DNA from: an uncultured Hyphomicrobiales bacterium
GTDB lineage: Bacteria > Pseudomonadota > Alphaproteobacteria > Rhizobiales > Beijerinckiaceae
Reading direction: 5' to 3'
Length of the DNA stretch: 64,000 nt
Assembly: GCA_903824185.1 (NCBI GenBank)
Contig: CAIJVU010000014.1
Coordinates: 22,100-86,099, forward strand
Shown: positions 44,645-56,040 of the stretch, in pieces
Layout: each line of letters opens with the position of its first letter
Numbering within the stretch: the first letter of the stretch is position 1
The notes under the pieces: model-generated
What the model was told of the DNA's origin: nothing
The model's input: only the letters and a program-made list of their open reading frames with translations
Databases searched by the model: none
Program-made: the position numbers and the translations under genes

Positions 44645-45972
44645 TCTCCATGACCTCACCCCTCCGTCACGCCCTGCTGAACCTGTTGACCCGCGTCATG
44701 TTAGGCCTTGCTCTGGCCTTGCCCGCCCTGATGCCCGCAAGAGCCGAAATTGCCATCACGCTGGACAAAGGCAATTTCCAGCCTTTGCCGATTGCCATCA
44801 CCGATTTCATCGGCAGCGATCTCGGGCCGCAAATCTCGGCGGTCATCACCAATGATTTGAAACGCTCCGGCATTTTCGCGCCCATCGACCGTGCCGCCTT
44901 TATCGAAAAGGCCTCAAGCCCCGATGTGACGCCCAATTTCAGCTCGTGGAAAGTCATCAATGCGCAAGCGCTGGTGACAGGCCGCGTGACGCGCGATCCC
45001 TCCGGCCGGTTGAAAACCGAATTCCGCCTGTGGGACACTTTTTCCGGCCAACAACTCAGCGGCCAGCAATATTTCACCGACCCCAATAATTGGCGGCGCG
45101 TGGCCCATATCATCGCCGATGCCATCTATTCGCGCCTGACCGGCGAAAAAGGCTTTTTCGATACCCGCGTGGTGTTTGTCGATGAACAGGGCAGCAAGGA
45201 CAAGCGCGTCAAACGCCTCGCCATCATGGATCAGGACGGCGCCAATCTGCGCTACCTGACCAAAGGCGACGAGCTGGTGGTGACGCCTCGCTTCTCCCCT
45301 GCCTCGCAAGACATTGCCTATATGGCCTTTGGCGGGTCCGATCCGCGGGTGACCATGATGAATATCGACAGCGGCCAGCACGAGATCATGGGCAATTTCC
45401 CCGGCATGACCTTCGCGCCGCGTTTCTCGCCCGACGGGCAGAAATTGGTGATGAGTCTCGCGCAAGGGGCGACCTCCAATCTCTATGTGATGGATCTGCG
45501 CTCCCATTCCACCATGCGCCTGACCGACACCAATGCGATTGACACCTCGCCCTCCTTTGCGCCCAACGGACAGCAGATTGTCTTTGAAAGCGATCGCGGC
45601 GGCTCGCAGCAAATCTATGTGATGGGTGCGGGCGGCGGCGGCGCCAAGCGCATCTCCTTTGGCGAGGGCCGCTATTCAACCCCCGTCTGGTCGCCGCGCG
45701 GCGATTACATCGCCTTCACCAAACAAAAGGGCGGCAGTTTTTCCATCGGCATCATGAAGCCCGATGGATCGGGCGAACGCATTTTGACCGAAGGCTTTCA
45801 CAATGAAGGCCCGACTTGGGCCCCCAATGGCCGCTATCTGATGTTCTTCCGCGATGCGGGCGGCAGCGGTGGCCCGCGCCTGTTCATGGTGGATATTACA
45901 GGCCGTGTCGAAGTGCCGGTTCCCACACCCGGCTTTGCCTCCGACCCCGCTTGGTCGCCTTTGTTGAATTGA
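44641..45972 (+). CDS. tolB: Tol-Pal system protein TolB
   Basis: The 443-residue periplasmic protein has a signal peptide ([18 protein letters not shown]), an N-terminal domain starting [18 protein letters not shown], and a six-bladed beta-propeller with repeats such as [35 protein letters not shown] and [18 protein letters not shown]. TolB binds Pal and TolA. In most proteobacteria pal and cpoB (ybgF) follow directly. Here a terminator and an unrelated cassette follow instead. Confidence 0.95.
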   Translation: MISMTSPLRHALLNLLTRVMLGLALALPALMPARAEIAITLDKGNFQPLPIAITDFIGSDLGPQISAVITNDLKRSGIFAPIDRAAFIEKASSPDVTPNFSSWKVINAQALVTGRVTRDPSGRLKTEFRLWDTFSGQQLSGQQYFTDPNNWRRVAHIIADAIYSRLTGEKGFFDTRVVFVDEQGSKDKRVKRLAIMDQDGANLRYLTKGDELVVTPRFSPASQDIAYMAFGGSDPRVTMMNIDSGQHEIMGNFPGMTFAPRFSPDGQKLVMSLAQGATSNLYVMDLRSHSTMRLTDTNAIDTSPSFAPNGQQIVFESDRGGSQQIYVMGAGGGGAKRISFGEGRYSTPVWSPRGDYIAFTKQKGGSFSIGIMKPDGSGERILTEGFHNEGPTWAPNGRYLMFFRDAGGSGGPRLFMVDITGRVEVPVPTPGFASDPAWSPLLN

Positions 45973-46006
45973 TCAAAGACCTTTGAAAAACAAAGCCGAA
46001 CAAAAC

Positions 46007-46030
46007 CGCCGGAGTGATCCGGCGTTTTTT
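46007..46030 (+). terminator. Rho-independent terminator after tolB
   Basis: CGCCGG (46007-46012) pairs with CCGGCG (46019-46024) across AGTGAT, followed by a T-run. It closes the tol operon 35 bases after the tolB stop. Confidence 0.88.
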
Positions 46031-46089
46031 TGATGGGCTCATTCATAAGGACATGAACAGACAGACACCCCCTGACACTGGGATCTCGA

Positions 46090-46135
46090 TTGACAAAATA
46101 GGAATAAAAACTTATTTTAGATAATATTTCCTATT
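46090..46135 (+). promoter_or_regulatory. AT-rich promoter with inverted repeat before the putative toxin gene
   Basis: TTGACA at 46090-46095 is a perfect -35 hexamer; TATTTT at 46113-46118 lies 17 bases downstream as a possible -10. An 8-bp inverted repeat, AATAGGAA (46097-46104) and TTCCTATT (46128-46135), brackets the -10 area and could be an operator. The AT content contrasts sharply with the flanks. Confidence 0.5.
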
Positions 46136-46151
46136 ATTCAAAGAGGTTGCC

Positions 46152-46913
46152 ATGTCATTACCCGCCAGAAAGGATGTCCTTTTTCCGCCCCGCCGCAAAG
46201 CTGAAAATCTGCCGGATTATTCCGACAGGGTTGTCTTCGACCATTATATGCGCTCGGGCTATGTTCCGAACGAGGTGAAAGAATTTCAGCTTTTGGCGCA
46301 TCATTGGGCGCGGCTGAAAGCCCTCAGGGATGAATGCCTTGCCCAACGCCACTTCCTCCAATCCAAATATGACCCCGAGGAAGCGCGGGTTCCAGCCGGT
46401 GAATCAGATGGCGGCGAATGGACATCGGACGGCGACAATGACGCCGATGATGGCAGCGGTGGGGCGGCTGCAGCGCTTGATGATGCAATCAATAAATTAG
46501 AAGAGACAGCCGACCGCAACAAAACCTCACGCGGGCAATGCGCGCGCGCCGTGCGGGAAGCCTTATTTGAAGGCGGCATTACGGTGACACCGCCTGCGCC
46601 AAGCCCGGGCAACCGTGCGGCCAGTGCGGCCGATTATGGTCCGAGCTTTGAAAAAGCCGGCGCTGATATTGTGGCTTCCGCACAACGTGATTTGGGTCCG
46701 GCAGACTATCCCCCCGCCAATTACACGCCCCAAAAAGGCGATGTGATCGTCTTTGAACGCTTTCCCAACCATCCCGACGGTCATACCGCAATGTATAGTG
46801 GTGAGCAGTGGATTTCCGATTTCAGACAAAGAACCCCGTGGCCCAATCAGTCAGAAGCCAAAAATTATGGGCCGAGTTATAAGATTTACCGCTTTCGGCA
46901 ATTTGACGACTGA
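46152..46913 (+). CDS. Putative cell-wall amidase toxin (Cys/His, CHAP/Tae-like C-terminus)
   Basis: This 253-residue protein has no signal peptide. The N-terminal ~70 residues are helical. They lead to ARVPAGESDGGEWTSDGD (around 80-97), a PAGxxDGGxWT segment that I recall from alphaproteobacterial phage-like and toxin proteins. The C-terminal ~130 residues resemble a Cys/His amidase: SRGQCARAVREAL supplies the cysteine, GDVIVFERFPNHPDGHTAMY the histidine, and SGEQWISDFRQ follows. That order is typical of CHAP- or Tae-type peptidoglycan hydrolases. Two periplasmic paralogs follow convergently and overlap its 3' end by 28 bases, which suggests toxin and immunity. The function is inferred, not proven. 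Confidence 0.55.
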   Translation: MSLPARKDVLFPPRRKAENLPDYSDRVVFDHYMRSGYVPNEVKEFQLLAHHWARLKALRDECLAQRHFLQSKYDPEEARVPAGESDGGEWTSDGDNDADDGSGGAAAALDDAINKLEETADRNKTSRGQCARAVREALFEGGITVTPPAPSPGNRAASAADYGPSFEKAGADIVASAQRDLGPADYPPANYTPQKGDVIVFERFPNHPDGHTAMYSGEQWISDFRQRTPWPNQSEAKNYGPSYKIYRFRQFDD

Positions 46914-47485
46914 CGATACCAATCCGCTAAATTGGCCAAAACAGCTTTAATCGGTTTGACCATGTGGCATCTGTGATGAAACAAATGAATATCATCGACG
47001 CGCCATAAACCATTCTCGATCACAAAAAGCACCCGATACGAAGAGGGCTTGCCATCATTCAATGTTTTAACAATGACAAGCCCTTTGCTTAGATCAAATG
47101 TCGAGCCGCTCACTGCAAATTCATCAAATCGTTCATCTGAAAAGAAAATTTCGAATGCCCGCAATCCCTCACCGGTTTGTCGTGACCACTGGTAATTTTT
47201 CTCAAGCAAATCATTGAAAGCGACAGTGGCATAGCGCGAAAGAAGATAATTAGGCTGATCGTGCATCTCCCATGTTCTAGAATCTGCTGAAAAAAGCACA
47301 TAGAGACAGGCGGCGAGCAATGCGGGATGCGGATGGGCTCCCAGCGCTTTCGGCGTACAGGTTTCCACTGTCGCCGATCCCTCGCCACTGGTGAAAGGGG
47401 CTACGGCCTGCGCAGCCTCTAAAGGCTCCAGCAGCCTGAGGTAAAGACCAAAACACACCACACAGATTTTTAAAACTGTCCTCAT
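46886..47485 (-). CDS. Putative periplasmic immunity protein, copy 1
   Basis: The 199-residue protein has a signal peptide (about 1-25, ending LEAAQA) and GGGAG before ATG 47485. The mature domain contains cysteines in VETCTPKALGAH and LLAACLY, the LLSRYATVAFNDLLEKNYQW block, and ENGLWRVDDIHLFHHRC with a likely disulfide partner near the end. The closing blocks resemble NTF2-like or DUF3828-type periplasmic proteins, but I am not sure of the family. It is a tandem paralog of the next gene, equal in length. Periplasmic location fits protection against a cell-wall amidase. Confidence 0.6.
   Translation of the reverse strand: MRTVLKICVVCFGLYLRLLEPLEAAQAVAPFTSGEGSATVETCTPKALGAHPHPALLAACLYVLFSADSRTWEMHDQPNYLLSRYATVAFNDLLEKNYQWSRQTGEGLRAFEIFFSDERFDEFAVSGSTFDLSKGLVIVKTLNDGKPSSYRVLFVIENGLWRVDDIHLFHHRCHMVKPIKAVLANLADWYRQSSNCRKR
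47296..47365. repeat. 70-bp identical tract, copy A (pairs with 47934-48003)
   Basis: Bases 47296-47365 are identical to 47934-48003, and similarity continues with a few mismatches for about 55 bases further. The tract encodes the shared ETCTPKALGAHPHPALLAAC region of the two paralogs, whereas the rest of the genes have diverged. That pattern suggests recent duplication or gene conversion of this part. Confidence 0.85.
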
Positions 47486-47523
47486 CAAGTGGCTCCCTGT
47501 GACAGGCCATCCAGCAAAAAATT

Positions 47524-48123
47524 TCATCGCTTTCCACAATGAGATAACTGACGAAACCAGAGACCCGGCTTTGCAACCATTTCCTTGATATATTTTGGAA
47601 TCTTGCACCCATGATGAAACAAATGAATATCATCGACGCGCCATAAGCCGTTCTCGACCACGAAAAGAATTCGATAGGAATAGGGCTTGTGATCATTCAA
47701 TGTTGAAAGTATCACAAGCCCGCTTTCCGGATCAAAAGTCGATCCTGTGATTTCAAAATCACCAACCCCTTCATCCGAAAAAAAGATTCCGAACGTCGAA
47801 ATCCCGCCGCGCCCCTGCTGTGCCCATTTATAATTTTTTTCCAATAGATCAAAGAATGTGAAGGTGGCATAACGTGAGAGCAACCGATTGGCTTTGTCTT
47901 GCGTCTCCCAGACTTCCGGATTTCCTAAAAACGGCACATAGAGACAGGCGGCGAGCAATGCGGGATGCGGATGGGCTCCCAGCGCTTTCGGCGTACAGGT
48001 TTCAACTGTCGCCGGTCCCTCGCCAGTGGTGAAAGGGGCTACGGCCTGCGCAGCCTCTGAAGGCCGCGGCAGTGTTAAAACCGCAAAGAGGCACAGCGGA
48101 AAAAGTGGGGCTAAAAGCCGCAT
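47524..48123 (-). CDS. Putative periplasmic immunity protein, copy 2
   Basis: This is the second 199-residue paralog, starting at ATG 48123 with GAGG upstream and a signal peptide (LLAPLFPLCLFAVLTLP, ending SEAAQA). It shares AVAPFT-GEG-ATVETCTPKALGAH, LLSRYAT, DLLEKNY and ENGLWRVDDIHLFHH with copy 1; the middle region differs (GNPEVWETQDKANR against SRTWEMHDQPNY). Both lie in tandem 38 bases apart. Two diverged immunity genes beside one toxin often reflect exposure to toxin variants, which is inference here. Confidence 0.6.
   Translation of the reverse strand: MRLLAPLFPLCLFAVLTLPRPSEAAQAVAPFTTGEGPATVETCTPKALGAHPHPALLAACLYVPFLGNPEVWETQDKANRLLSRYATFTFFDLLEKNYKWAQQGRGGISTFGIFFSDEGVGDFEITGSTFDPESGLVILSTLNDHKPYSYRILFVVENGLWRVDDIHLFHHGCKIPKYIKEMVAKPGLWFRQLSHCGKR
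47934..48003. repeat. 70-bp identical tract, copy B (pairs with 47296-47365)
   Basis: Identical partner of the tract described for 47296-47365, located at the same point of the second paralog, 638 bases away in the same orientation. Confidence 0.85.
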
Positions 48124-48237
48124 CGTGATGATCCCTCGGCCCGTCAATCATCGGCCCAAGGATCACCGATCCGTTTGACAAAAACAACAACAATCGTCTT
48201 ATTATTTAGGACGAGACCTCCCCCTCAAGCCGCCCAT

Positions 48238-48268
48238 AAAAAAACCGCCGGAGCAATCCGGCGGTTTT
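48238..48268 (-). terminator. Rho-independent terminator of acnA
   Basis: AAAACCGCCGG (48241-48251) pairs with CCGGCGGTTTT (48258-48268) around AGCAAT. On the minus strand the stem is followed by a run of seven T, fitting termination of acnA. Confidence 0.9.
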
Positions 48269-48318
48269 GAATTCTTTTGCAGTCAAGCGGCGAGAGGCCC
48301 GCCGCTTGATCGCGAGAC

Positions 48319-51048
<2,730 letters not shown>

Positions 51049-51274
51049 GGCGGTGTCCTTCCGGGTTTTATCCAGTGGCTGTAGTGCAACACGCACACGT
51101 CGCCTCGGGAGTGCCCGAAACCCAACGCTTCTTGCAAAGCGCCGCGACGCAGCCAAAGCTTCTATAGAAAATTTATCACAAAGCCGCTACAGGGACAAAA
51201 GTATTCCCATAAGAAATTTTGGTCAGGCCCAGCGCGCCTCCCCCAAAACCCAGAGACCGTCGAGGCCATCCCGC

Positions 51275-51943
51275 GTGATACGACTTGAGGCAGACACACT
51301 CACCGGTGCCAGATCAGGCCGAATTTTGTTTGAAAACCTGCGGTTTTCGAGCATTTCCCGTCATGCTTTGGCGATTATGGGGGCAAATGGTGTGGGAAAA
51401 TCCTCTTTGCTGCGTATGATCGCGGGCTTGCTGCCCCCCGCGGCAGGGCAAATAGGCCTTTATCAAGACGCGCGGGTGATCGCCCTTGCAAACCCCGATG
51501 ATCCCGCAGCCCTCGCCTCCTCTTGCCATTATCTCGGCCATCGCGATGCCCTGAAACCCTCACTCACCCCCTTCGAGACCCTTGGCTTCTGGCTCGATTT
51601 TGCCGGATCCCGCCTGACAAGCACGCAACATGCGGCGCTGATCAGCAACGCGCTTGCCCAAGTCGGGCTGGATCATGCCGCCCATTTTCCCGCTTTGATG
51701 CTCTCAGCCGGACAGCGCCGCAGGCTTGGCTTGGCACGCCTGACCCTAACCAAGCGTCCCGTCTGGCTATTGGATGAACCCGCCACCGCGCTCGATGACG
51801 AGGGACAAAATCTGTTGTGGTCTTTGTGCCGCGCCCATCTCGATCAGGACGGTGTTTTGCTGATCGCAACCCATGCGCCCTTGCCGCTGCCCTCCATACG
51901 TCTTGATCTGGGCACCACTGCGCTTCACAAGGAAACGGCCTGA
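51275..51943 (+). CDS. ccmA: Heme exporter ATP-binding protein CcmA
   Basis: The 222-residue ABC ATPase drives the CcmABCD complex, which releases holo-CcmE. It starts at GTG 51275 with GAGG upstream. Walker A is GANGVGKS (36-43), the signature is LSAGQRRR and Walker B is WLLDEPATALD, with the THA segment where the switch histidine is expected. The stop codon shares one base with the ccmB start (TGATG). It is divergent from acnA. Confidence 0.93.
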   Translation: MIRLEADTLTGARSGRILFENLRFSSISRHALAIMGANGVGKSSLLRMIAGLLPPAAGQIGLYQDARVIALANPDDPAALASSCHYLGHRDALKPSLTPFETLGFWLDFAGSRLTSTQHAALISNALAQVGLDHAAHFPALMLSAGQRRRLGLARLTLTKRPVWLLDEPATALDDEGQNLLWSLCRAHLDQDGVLLIATHAPLPLPSIRLDLGTTALHKETA

Positions 51944-52608
51944 TGCGCGCGTTTTGGGCCCTTGTCAGACGGGATCTGCGGCTTTCGGCCCGAATCGGCG
52001 GCGGCGGCTTGAACGGCCTGATGTTTTTTCTGGCGCTGATTGTTCTGGCGCCTTTTGCCATCGGGCCTGATCTCAATCTTCTGGCCCGCATCGGCCCCGC
52101 GCTGTTGTGGATTTCAGCGCTTTTGTCCACCCTGCTTGGCCTTGACCGCTTGTTTCAGGCCGATGAGGAGGATGGCAGTCTCGATCTCCTGCAAGCGGGA
52201 TCGCTGCCCATGCTGGCGCTGGTCAGTGCCAAATGTCTGGCGCATTGGTTGACCACCGGCCTGCCGCTGGCTTTGGCGGCCCCTGTTTTGGGTCTGTTAT
52301 TGGCGCTTGAACCCGTCCAGCTCGGCCTGATGAGCGCGGGTCTTTTGATCGGCACGCCCGCCCTGACCGCCATCGGGGCGGCAGGGGCGGCGCTGACAGT
52401 CAGCCTGCGGCGCGGCGGTCTTTTGATTTCGGTCATCGTGATGCCTTTGATGGTGCCGATCCTGATTTTCGGGGTGGCCAGCGCCAATGCGCCTCTGCTC
52501 GGCCTGATGGAGGCCAGCACGCCGCTCAAAATCCTGCTCGGCCTGTCCTTGGCCTGTGTCACGCTGGGGCTTGTCACGGCATCGGCGGCCCTGCAAGAGC
52601 GCGGATGA
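51943..52608 (+). CDS. ccmB: Heme exporter protein CcmB
   Basis: CcmB is the membrane subunit paired with CcmA. The 221-residue product has about six hydrophobic spans. It begins LVRRDLRLSARIGGGGLNGLMFF, has the motif LLSTLLGLDRLFQADEEDGSLDLL and ends with small-residue-rich helices, as in the family. ccmC and ccmD are at 18.6-19.4 kb, not downstream. An aa3-oxidase micro-subunit gene follows after 109 bases. Confidence 0.93.
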   Translation: MRAFWALVRRDLRLSARIGGGGLNGLMFFLALIVLAPFAIGPDLNLLARIGPALLWISALLSTLLGLDRLFQADEEDGSLDLLQAGSLPMLALVSAKCLAHWLTTGLPLALAAPVLGLLLALEPVQLGLMSAGLLIGTPALTAIGAAGAALTVSLRRGGLLISVIVMPLMVPILIFGVASANAPLLGLMEASTPLKILLGLSLACVTLGLVTASAALQERG

Positions 52609-52717
52609 GCCCTCACAATCGGTCATTTAGCCCCATAATTCATCCCCATCGTCATTGATCAGCGATGCCGCATGGGGTAAAACCCTTGATATTCAACTGC
52701 ACACGGGAGTTGCCAGC

Positions 52718-52864
52718 ATGGCTCATTCAAACGAACACGATCACGCGTCCGCAATGGACTATCCAGCCCATGAAGATACCTATCATGGCTTTGTCCATAT
52801 GATCACATGGGGCACGATCACTGTGGTCTGCATCGTGGTCGGCATGGCCATCTTCCTCGTCTGA
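52718..52864 (+). CDS. aa3-type cytochrome c oxidase subunit IV
   Basis: This 48-residue peptide has the bacterial aa3 oxidase subunit IV pattern: a polar His/Asp-rich head (MAHSNEHDHASAMDYPAHED), the motif DTYHGFVHM, then one membrane helix (ITVVCIVVGMAIFLV). It is a non-catalytic small subunit of cytochrome c oxidase in the inner membrane. The gene is commonly found just before the transhydrogenase genes in alphaproteobacteria, as here, though the oxidase core genes are elsewhere. Confidence 0.87.
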   Translation: MAHSNEHDHASAMDYPAHEDTYHGFVHMITWGTITVVCIVVGMAIFLV

Positions 52865-52942
52865 TCTCTGGACCTTCTGGAACACTTGGTCTGGCGCGAT
52901 TGAATTCTGCCGGCGCAATAGCCGGTTATGCGGAGGAAGCCT

Positions 52943-54097
52943 ATGAAAATTGCCGTCATCAAAGAAACGGACGCCACAGAAAGTCGCGTGGCTGCCTCTG
53001 CGGAAACCGTCAAGAAACTGACCGCGCTTGGTGCTTGGTTCGTCATCGAACAAGGGGCTGGCACGGCGTCGGGTGTTCCTGACACCGATTATGAAAAAGC
53101 GGGTGCGACGATTGTCGGCTCGGCCAAAGAGGCCCTTTCGGGCGCTGTGGCCGTATTGAAGGTGCGCCGCCCCAACAAGGACGAGATTGCCATGATCCCG
53201 CAAGAGGCGGTGGTTCTGGCGATCATGGATCCTTACGGCCATGACGAGGCCCTTGAGGCCATGGCGCATGCGGGTCTGACGACCTTTGCCATGGAATTGA
53301 TGCCGCGCATCACCCGCGCACAGGTCATGGACGTCTTGTCGTCACAAGCCAATCTGGCAGGCTATCGCGCCGTGATCGATGCGTCCGCAACCTATGGCCG
53401 CGCTTTCCCGATGATGATGACAGCCGCTGGCACCGTGCCCGCCGCCCGTGTGTTCATCATGGGTGCGGGCGTGGCAGGCTTGCAGGCGGTTGCCACCGCC
53501 CGCCGCTTGGGCGCTGTGGTGACAGCCACCGATGTGCGTCCCGCCTCCAAAGAACAAGTGGAATCGCTCGGGGCGAAATTCATCGCGGTCGAGGATGACG
53601 AGTTCAAACAGGCCGAGACCGCTGGCGGTTACGCCAAGGAAATGTCCAAAGAATATCAGACCAAGCAAGCAGCGCTTGTGGCCGCCCATATCGCCAAGCA
53701 AGACATTGTCATCACCACGGCTTTGATCCCCGGTCGCCCTGCCCCGAAACTGATTTCTGCCGATATGGTGGAGAGTATGCGTCCGGGTTCGGTGCTGGTA
53801 GATCTGGCTGTCGAGCGCGGCGGCAATATCGAAGGTTCTGTGGCAGGCGAGGTGGTGACCACCTCATCCGGCGTGACCATTTTGGGACATCTGAATGTTC
53901 CGGGTCGTCTGGCTGCCTCGTCCTCGCAGCTTTATGCCAAAAACCTGTTCGCCTTCTTGGAAACCATGATCGACAAGGAGCACAAGACCTTGAAAATCAA
54001 CTGGGACGATGAACTGGTGAAGGCCACCAATCTGACGCGGGGTGGCGCAGTCGTTCATCCGCAATTCAAGCGGTCCGACGCGACAGCCACAGCCTAA
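52943..54097 (+). CDS. pntAA: Proton-translocating NAD(P) transhydrogenase, subunit alpha part 1
   Basis: The enzyme couples hydride transfer from NADH to NADP+ with inward proton movement, supplying NADPH. The 384-residue protein is domain I, the NAD(H)-binding part. It starts [17 protein letters not shown], carries the RQD-loop region ([20 protein letters not shown]) and the dinucleotide fold [21 protein letters not shown], and ends near the family's usual length for the split form. GGAGG precedes ATG 52943. Followed 14 bases later by pntAB. Confidence 0.95.
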   Translation: MKIAVIKETDATESRVAASAETVKKLTALGAWFVIEQGAGTASGVPDTDYEKAGATIVGSAKEALSGAVAVLKVRRPNKDEIAMIPQEAVVLAIMDPYGHDEALEAMAHAGLTTFAMELMPRITRAQVMDVLSSQANLAGYRAVIDASATYGRAFPMMMTAAGTVPAARVFIMGAGVAGLQAVATARRLGAVVTATDVRPASKEQVESLGAKFIAVEDDEFKQAETAGGYAKEMSKEYQTKQAALVAAHIAKQDIVITTALIPGRPAPKLISADMVESMRPGSVLVDLAVERGGNIEGSVAGEVVTTSSGVTILGHLNVPGRLAASSSQLYAKNLFAFLETMIDKEHKTLKINWDDELVKATNLTRGGAVVHPQFKRSDATATA

Positions 54098-54111
54098 CGG
54101 AGACGAGATCC

Positions 54112-54558
54112 ATGGCAAACGAAACACCCCAAACTATTGTCGACAAAGCTCAGGCTGCCGCAAAACTCGCCCATGAGGCTGCAGCCTCGGCTCAAACCTA
54201 TGCCGACCAAATCGCCGCCCAAGCAGGCCTGATGGCCCATACCGCAACGGGTGGCGCGGTTGATCCCTTCATCTTCCAGCTGGCCATTTTCGTGCTGGCT
54301 GTGTTTGTCGGCTATTATGTCGTGTGGTCGGTGACACCGGCGCTGCATACACCGCTGATGTCGGTGACCAATGCCATTTCCTCCGTGATTGTCGTCGGTG
54401 CCTTGCTGGCGGTGGGCGTCGATGCCGCCAAAGGCGGCGAAGGAGGCTTGATGGCGCAGGGCTTCGGCTTTACCGCCCTTGTGCTCGCCAGCGTCAACAT
54501 ATTCGGCGGCTTCCTTGTCACCCAACGCATGCTTGCCATGTATAAGAAGAAGGGTTGA
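54112..54558 (+). CDS. pntAB: Transhydrogenase subunit alpha part 2 (membrane)
   Basis: The 148-residue protein is the small membrane part of domain II in the three-gene transhydrogenase type. After an Ala/Gln-rich helix ([20 protein letters not shown]) it has membrane spans such as [20 protein letters not shown], and [22 protein letters not shown], the conserved block that matches the E. coli PntA C-terminus. It lies between pntAA and pntB in an operon with gaps of 14 and 4 bases. Confidence 0.94.
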   Translation: MANETPQTIVDKAQAAAKLAHEAAASAQTYADQIAAQAGLMAHTATGGAVDPFIFQLAIFVLAVFVGYYVVWSVTPALHTPLMSVTNAISSVIVVGALLAVGVDAAKGGEGGLMAQGFGFTALVLASVNIFGGFLVTQRMLAMYKKKG

Positions 54559-54562
54559 GGCC

Positions 54563-55966
54563 ATGAGCGCGAATATTTCCTCACTGCTCTATCTGGTCTC
54601 CGGCGGCCTGTTCATCATGGCGCTGCGCGGCCTGTCTTCGCCCGCCACCTCGCGGCAGGGCAATCTTTACGGCATGATCGGCATGGCCATTGCCATGCTC
54701 ACCACTTTGGCGGTCGCAGCCCCCACCACTTTGTCGGGATGGGGCTTGCTGGCCGCAGGCCTGCTGATCGGCGGCGGCGCGGGGGCCGTGGTTGCCAACC
54801 GCATCGCCATGACCGCCATGCCGCAGCTCGTGGCCTTTTTCCATTCGCTGGTGGGGCTCGCAGCCGTCATGGTGGCCGCAGGTGCGCTTTATGCACCCGA
54901 AGCCTTCGGCATCGGCAAACCCGGCTTGATCAAAGCGGCAAGCCTTGTTGAAATGGCTCTGGGCGTGGCTATTGGCGCCATCACCTTCACCGGCTCCATC
55001 ATCGCCTTTTTGAAGCTTGACGGGCGCATGTCCGGCAAGCCGATCATGCTGCCAAGCCGCCACCTCATCAATATCTGCCTGGCAGGCGGCCTGATTTTCC
55101 TGATCGTGCTGTTTGTCACCTTGCAGAGCCATACGCTGTTTTGGGCGATCACGCTGGCAAGCTTCGCCTTGGGTGTGTTGATCATCATCCCGATCGGTGG
55201 GGCGGATATGCCGGTGGTGGTGTCGATGCTCAACTCCTATTCGGGATGGGCTGCCGCCGGTATCGGTTTCACGCTCGGCAATATGGCCTTGATCATCACC
55301 GGCGCTTTGGTCGGTTCTTCAGGGGCGATCTTGTCCTACATCATGTGCAAAGGCATGAACCGCTCCTTCATTTCCGTGATCCTCGGCGGCTTTGGCGGCG
55401 AGAGCGCGGGTCCGGCCAATGGCGTCACCGAAACCCGTCCCATCAAACAGGGCTCGGCGGATGATGCGGCCTTCATGATGAAGAATGCGGCCAAAATCAT
55501 CATCGTGCCGGGCTATGGCATGGCGGTGGCACAGGCCCAACACGCCTTGCGTGAAATGACCGACCTGTTGAAAGACGAGGGCGTCGAAATCAAATATGCC
55601 ATCCATCCGGTGGCGGGTCGTATGCCCGGACATATGAACGTGTTGTTGGCGGAAGCCAGCGTGCCCTATGACGAAGTGTTCGAATTGGAAGACATCAATT
55701 CCGAATTCGCGCAGGCCGATGTGGCCTTTGTCATCGGCGCCAATGACGTGACCAATCCAGCGGCCAAAACCGACCCCACCTCCCCGATTTACGGCATGCC
55801 GATTCTGGATGTCGAAAAGGCCAAAACCGTGTTGTTCATCAAACGCGGCATGGGCTCGGGCTATGCGGGGGTTGAAAACGAGCTGTTCTTCCGCGACAAC
55901 ACCTTGATGCTGTTTGGCGATGCCAAAAAGATGGTGGAAGAAATCGTCAAAGGCATGAACCACTAA
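54563..55966 (+). CDS. pntB: Transhydrogenase subunit beta
   Basis: The 467-residue subunit contains about nine membrane helices (domain II) followed by the NADP(H)-binding domain III. Blocks include NRIAMTAMPQLVAFFHSLVG, the loop PIGGADMPVVVSMLNSYSGW, and in domain III IIVPGYGMAVAQAQHALREM and the VIGANDVTNPAAKTDPTSPI sequence. ATG 54563 with GAGG upstream is 4 bases after pntAB. A strong terminator closes the operon. Confidence 0.96.
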   Translation: MSANISSLLYLVSGGLFIMALRGLSSPATSRQGNLYGMIGMAIAMLTTLAVAAPTTLSGWGLLAAGLLIGGGAGAVVANRIAMTAMPQLVAFFHSLVGLAAVMVAAGALYAPEAFGIGKPGLIKAASLVEMALGVAIGAITFTGSIIAFLKLDGRMSGKPIMLPSRHLINICLAGGLIFLIVLFVTLQSHTLFWAITLASFALGVLIIIPIGGADMPVVVSMLNSYSGWAAAGIGFTLGNMALIITGALVGSSGAILSYIMCKGMNRSFISVILGGFGGESAGPANGVTETRPIKQGSADDAAFMMKNAAKIIIVPGYGMAVAQAQHALREMTDLLKDEGVEIKYAIHPVAGRMPGHMNVLLAEASVPYDEVFELEDINSEFAQADVAFVIGANDVTNPAAKTDPTSPIYGMPILDVEKAKTVLFIKRGMGSGYAGVENELFFRDNTLMLFGDAKKMVEEIVKGMNH

Positions 55967-55991
55967 GGGATCACGCCCATCACCTCACAAG

Positions 55992-56021
55992 AAAAGCCAC
56001 CCCTGCGGGTGGCTTTTTTTT
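55992..56021 (+). terminator. Rho-independent terminator after pntB
   Basis: GCCACCC (55996-56002) pairs with GGGTGGC (56007-56013) across CTGC. A-runs and an eight-T run extend the stem, so it may also work for the convergent oxidoreductase gene. Confidence 0.92.
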
Positions 56022-56040
56022 ATGACGCCTCAAATTGCGT

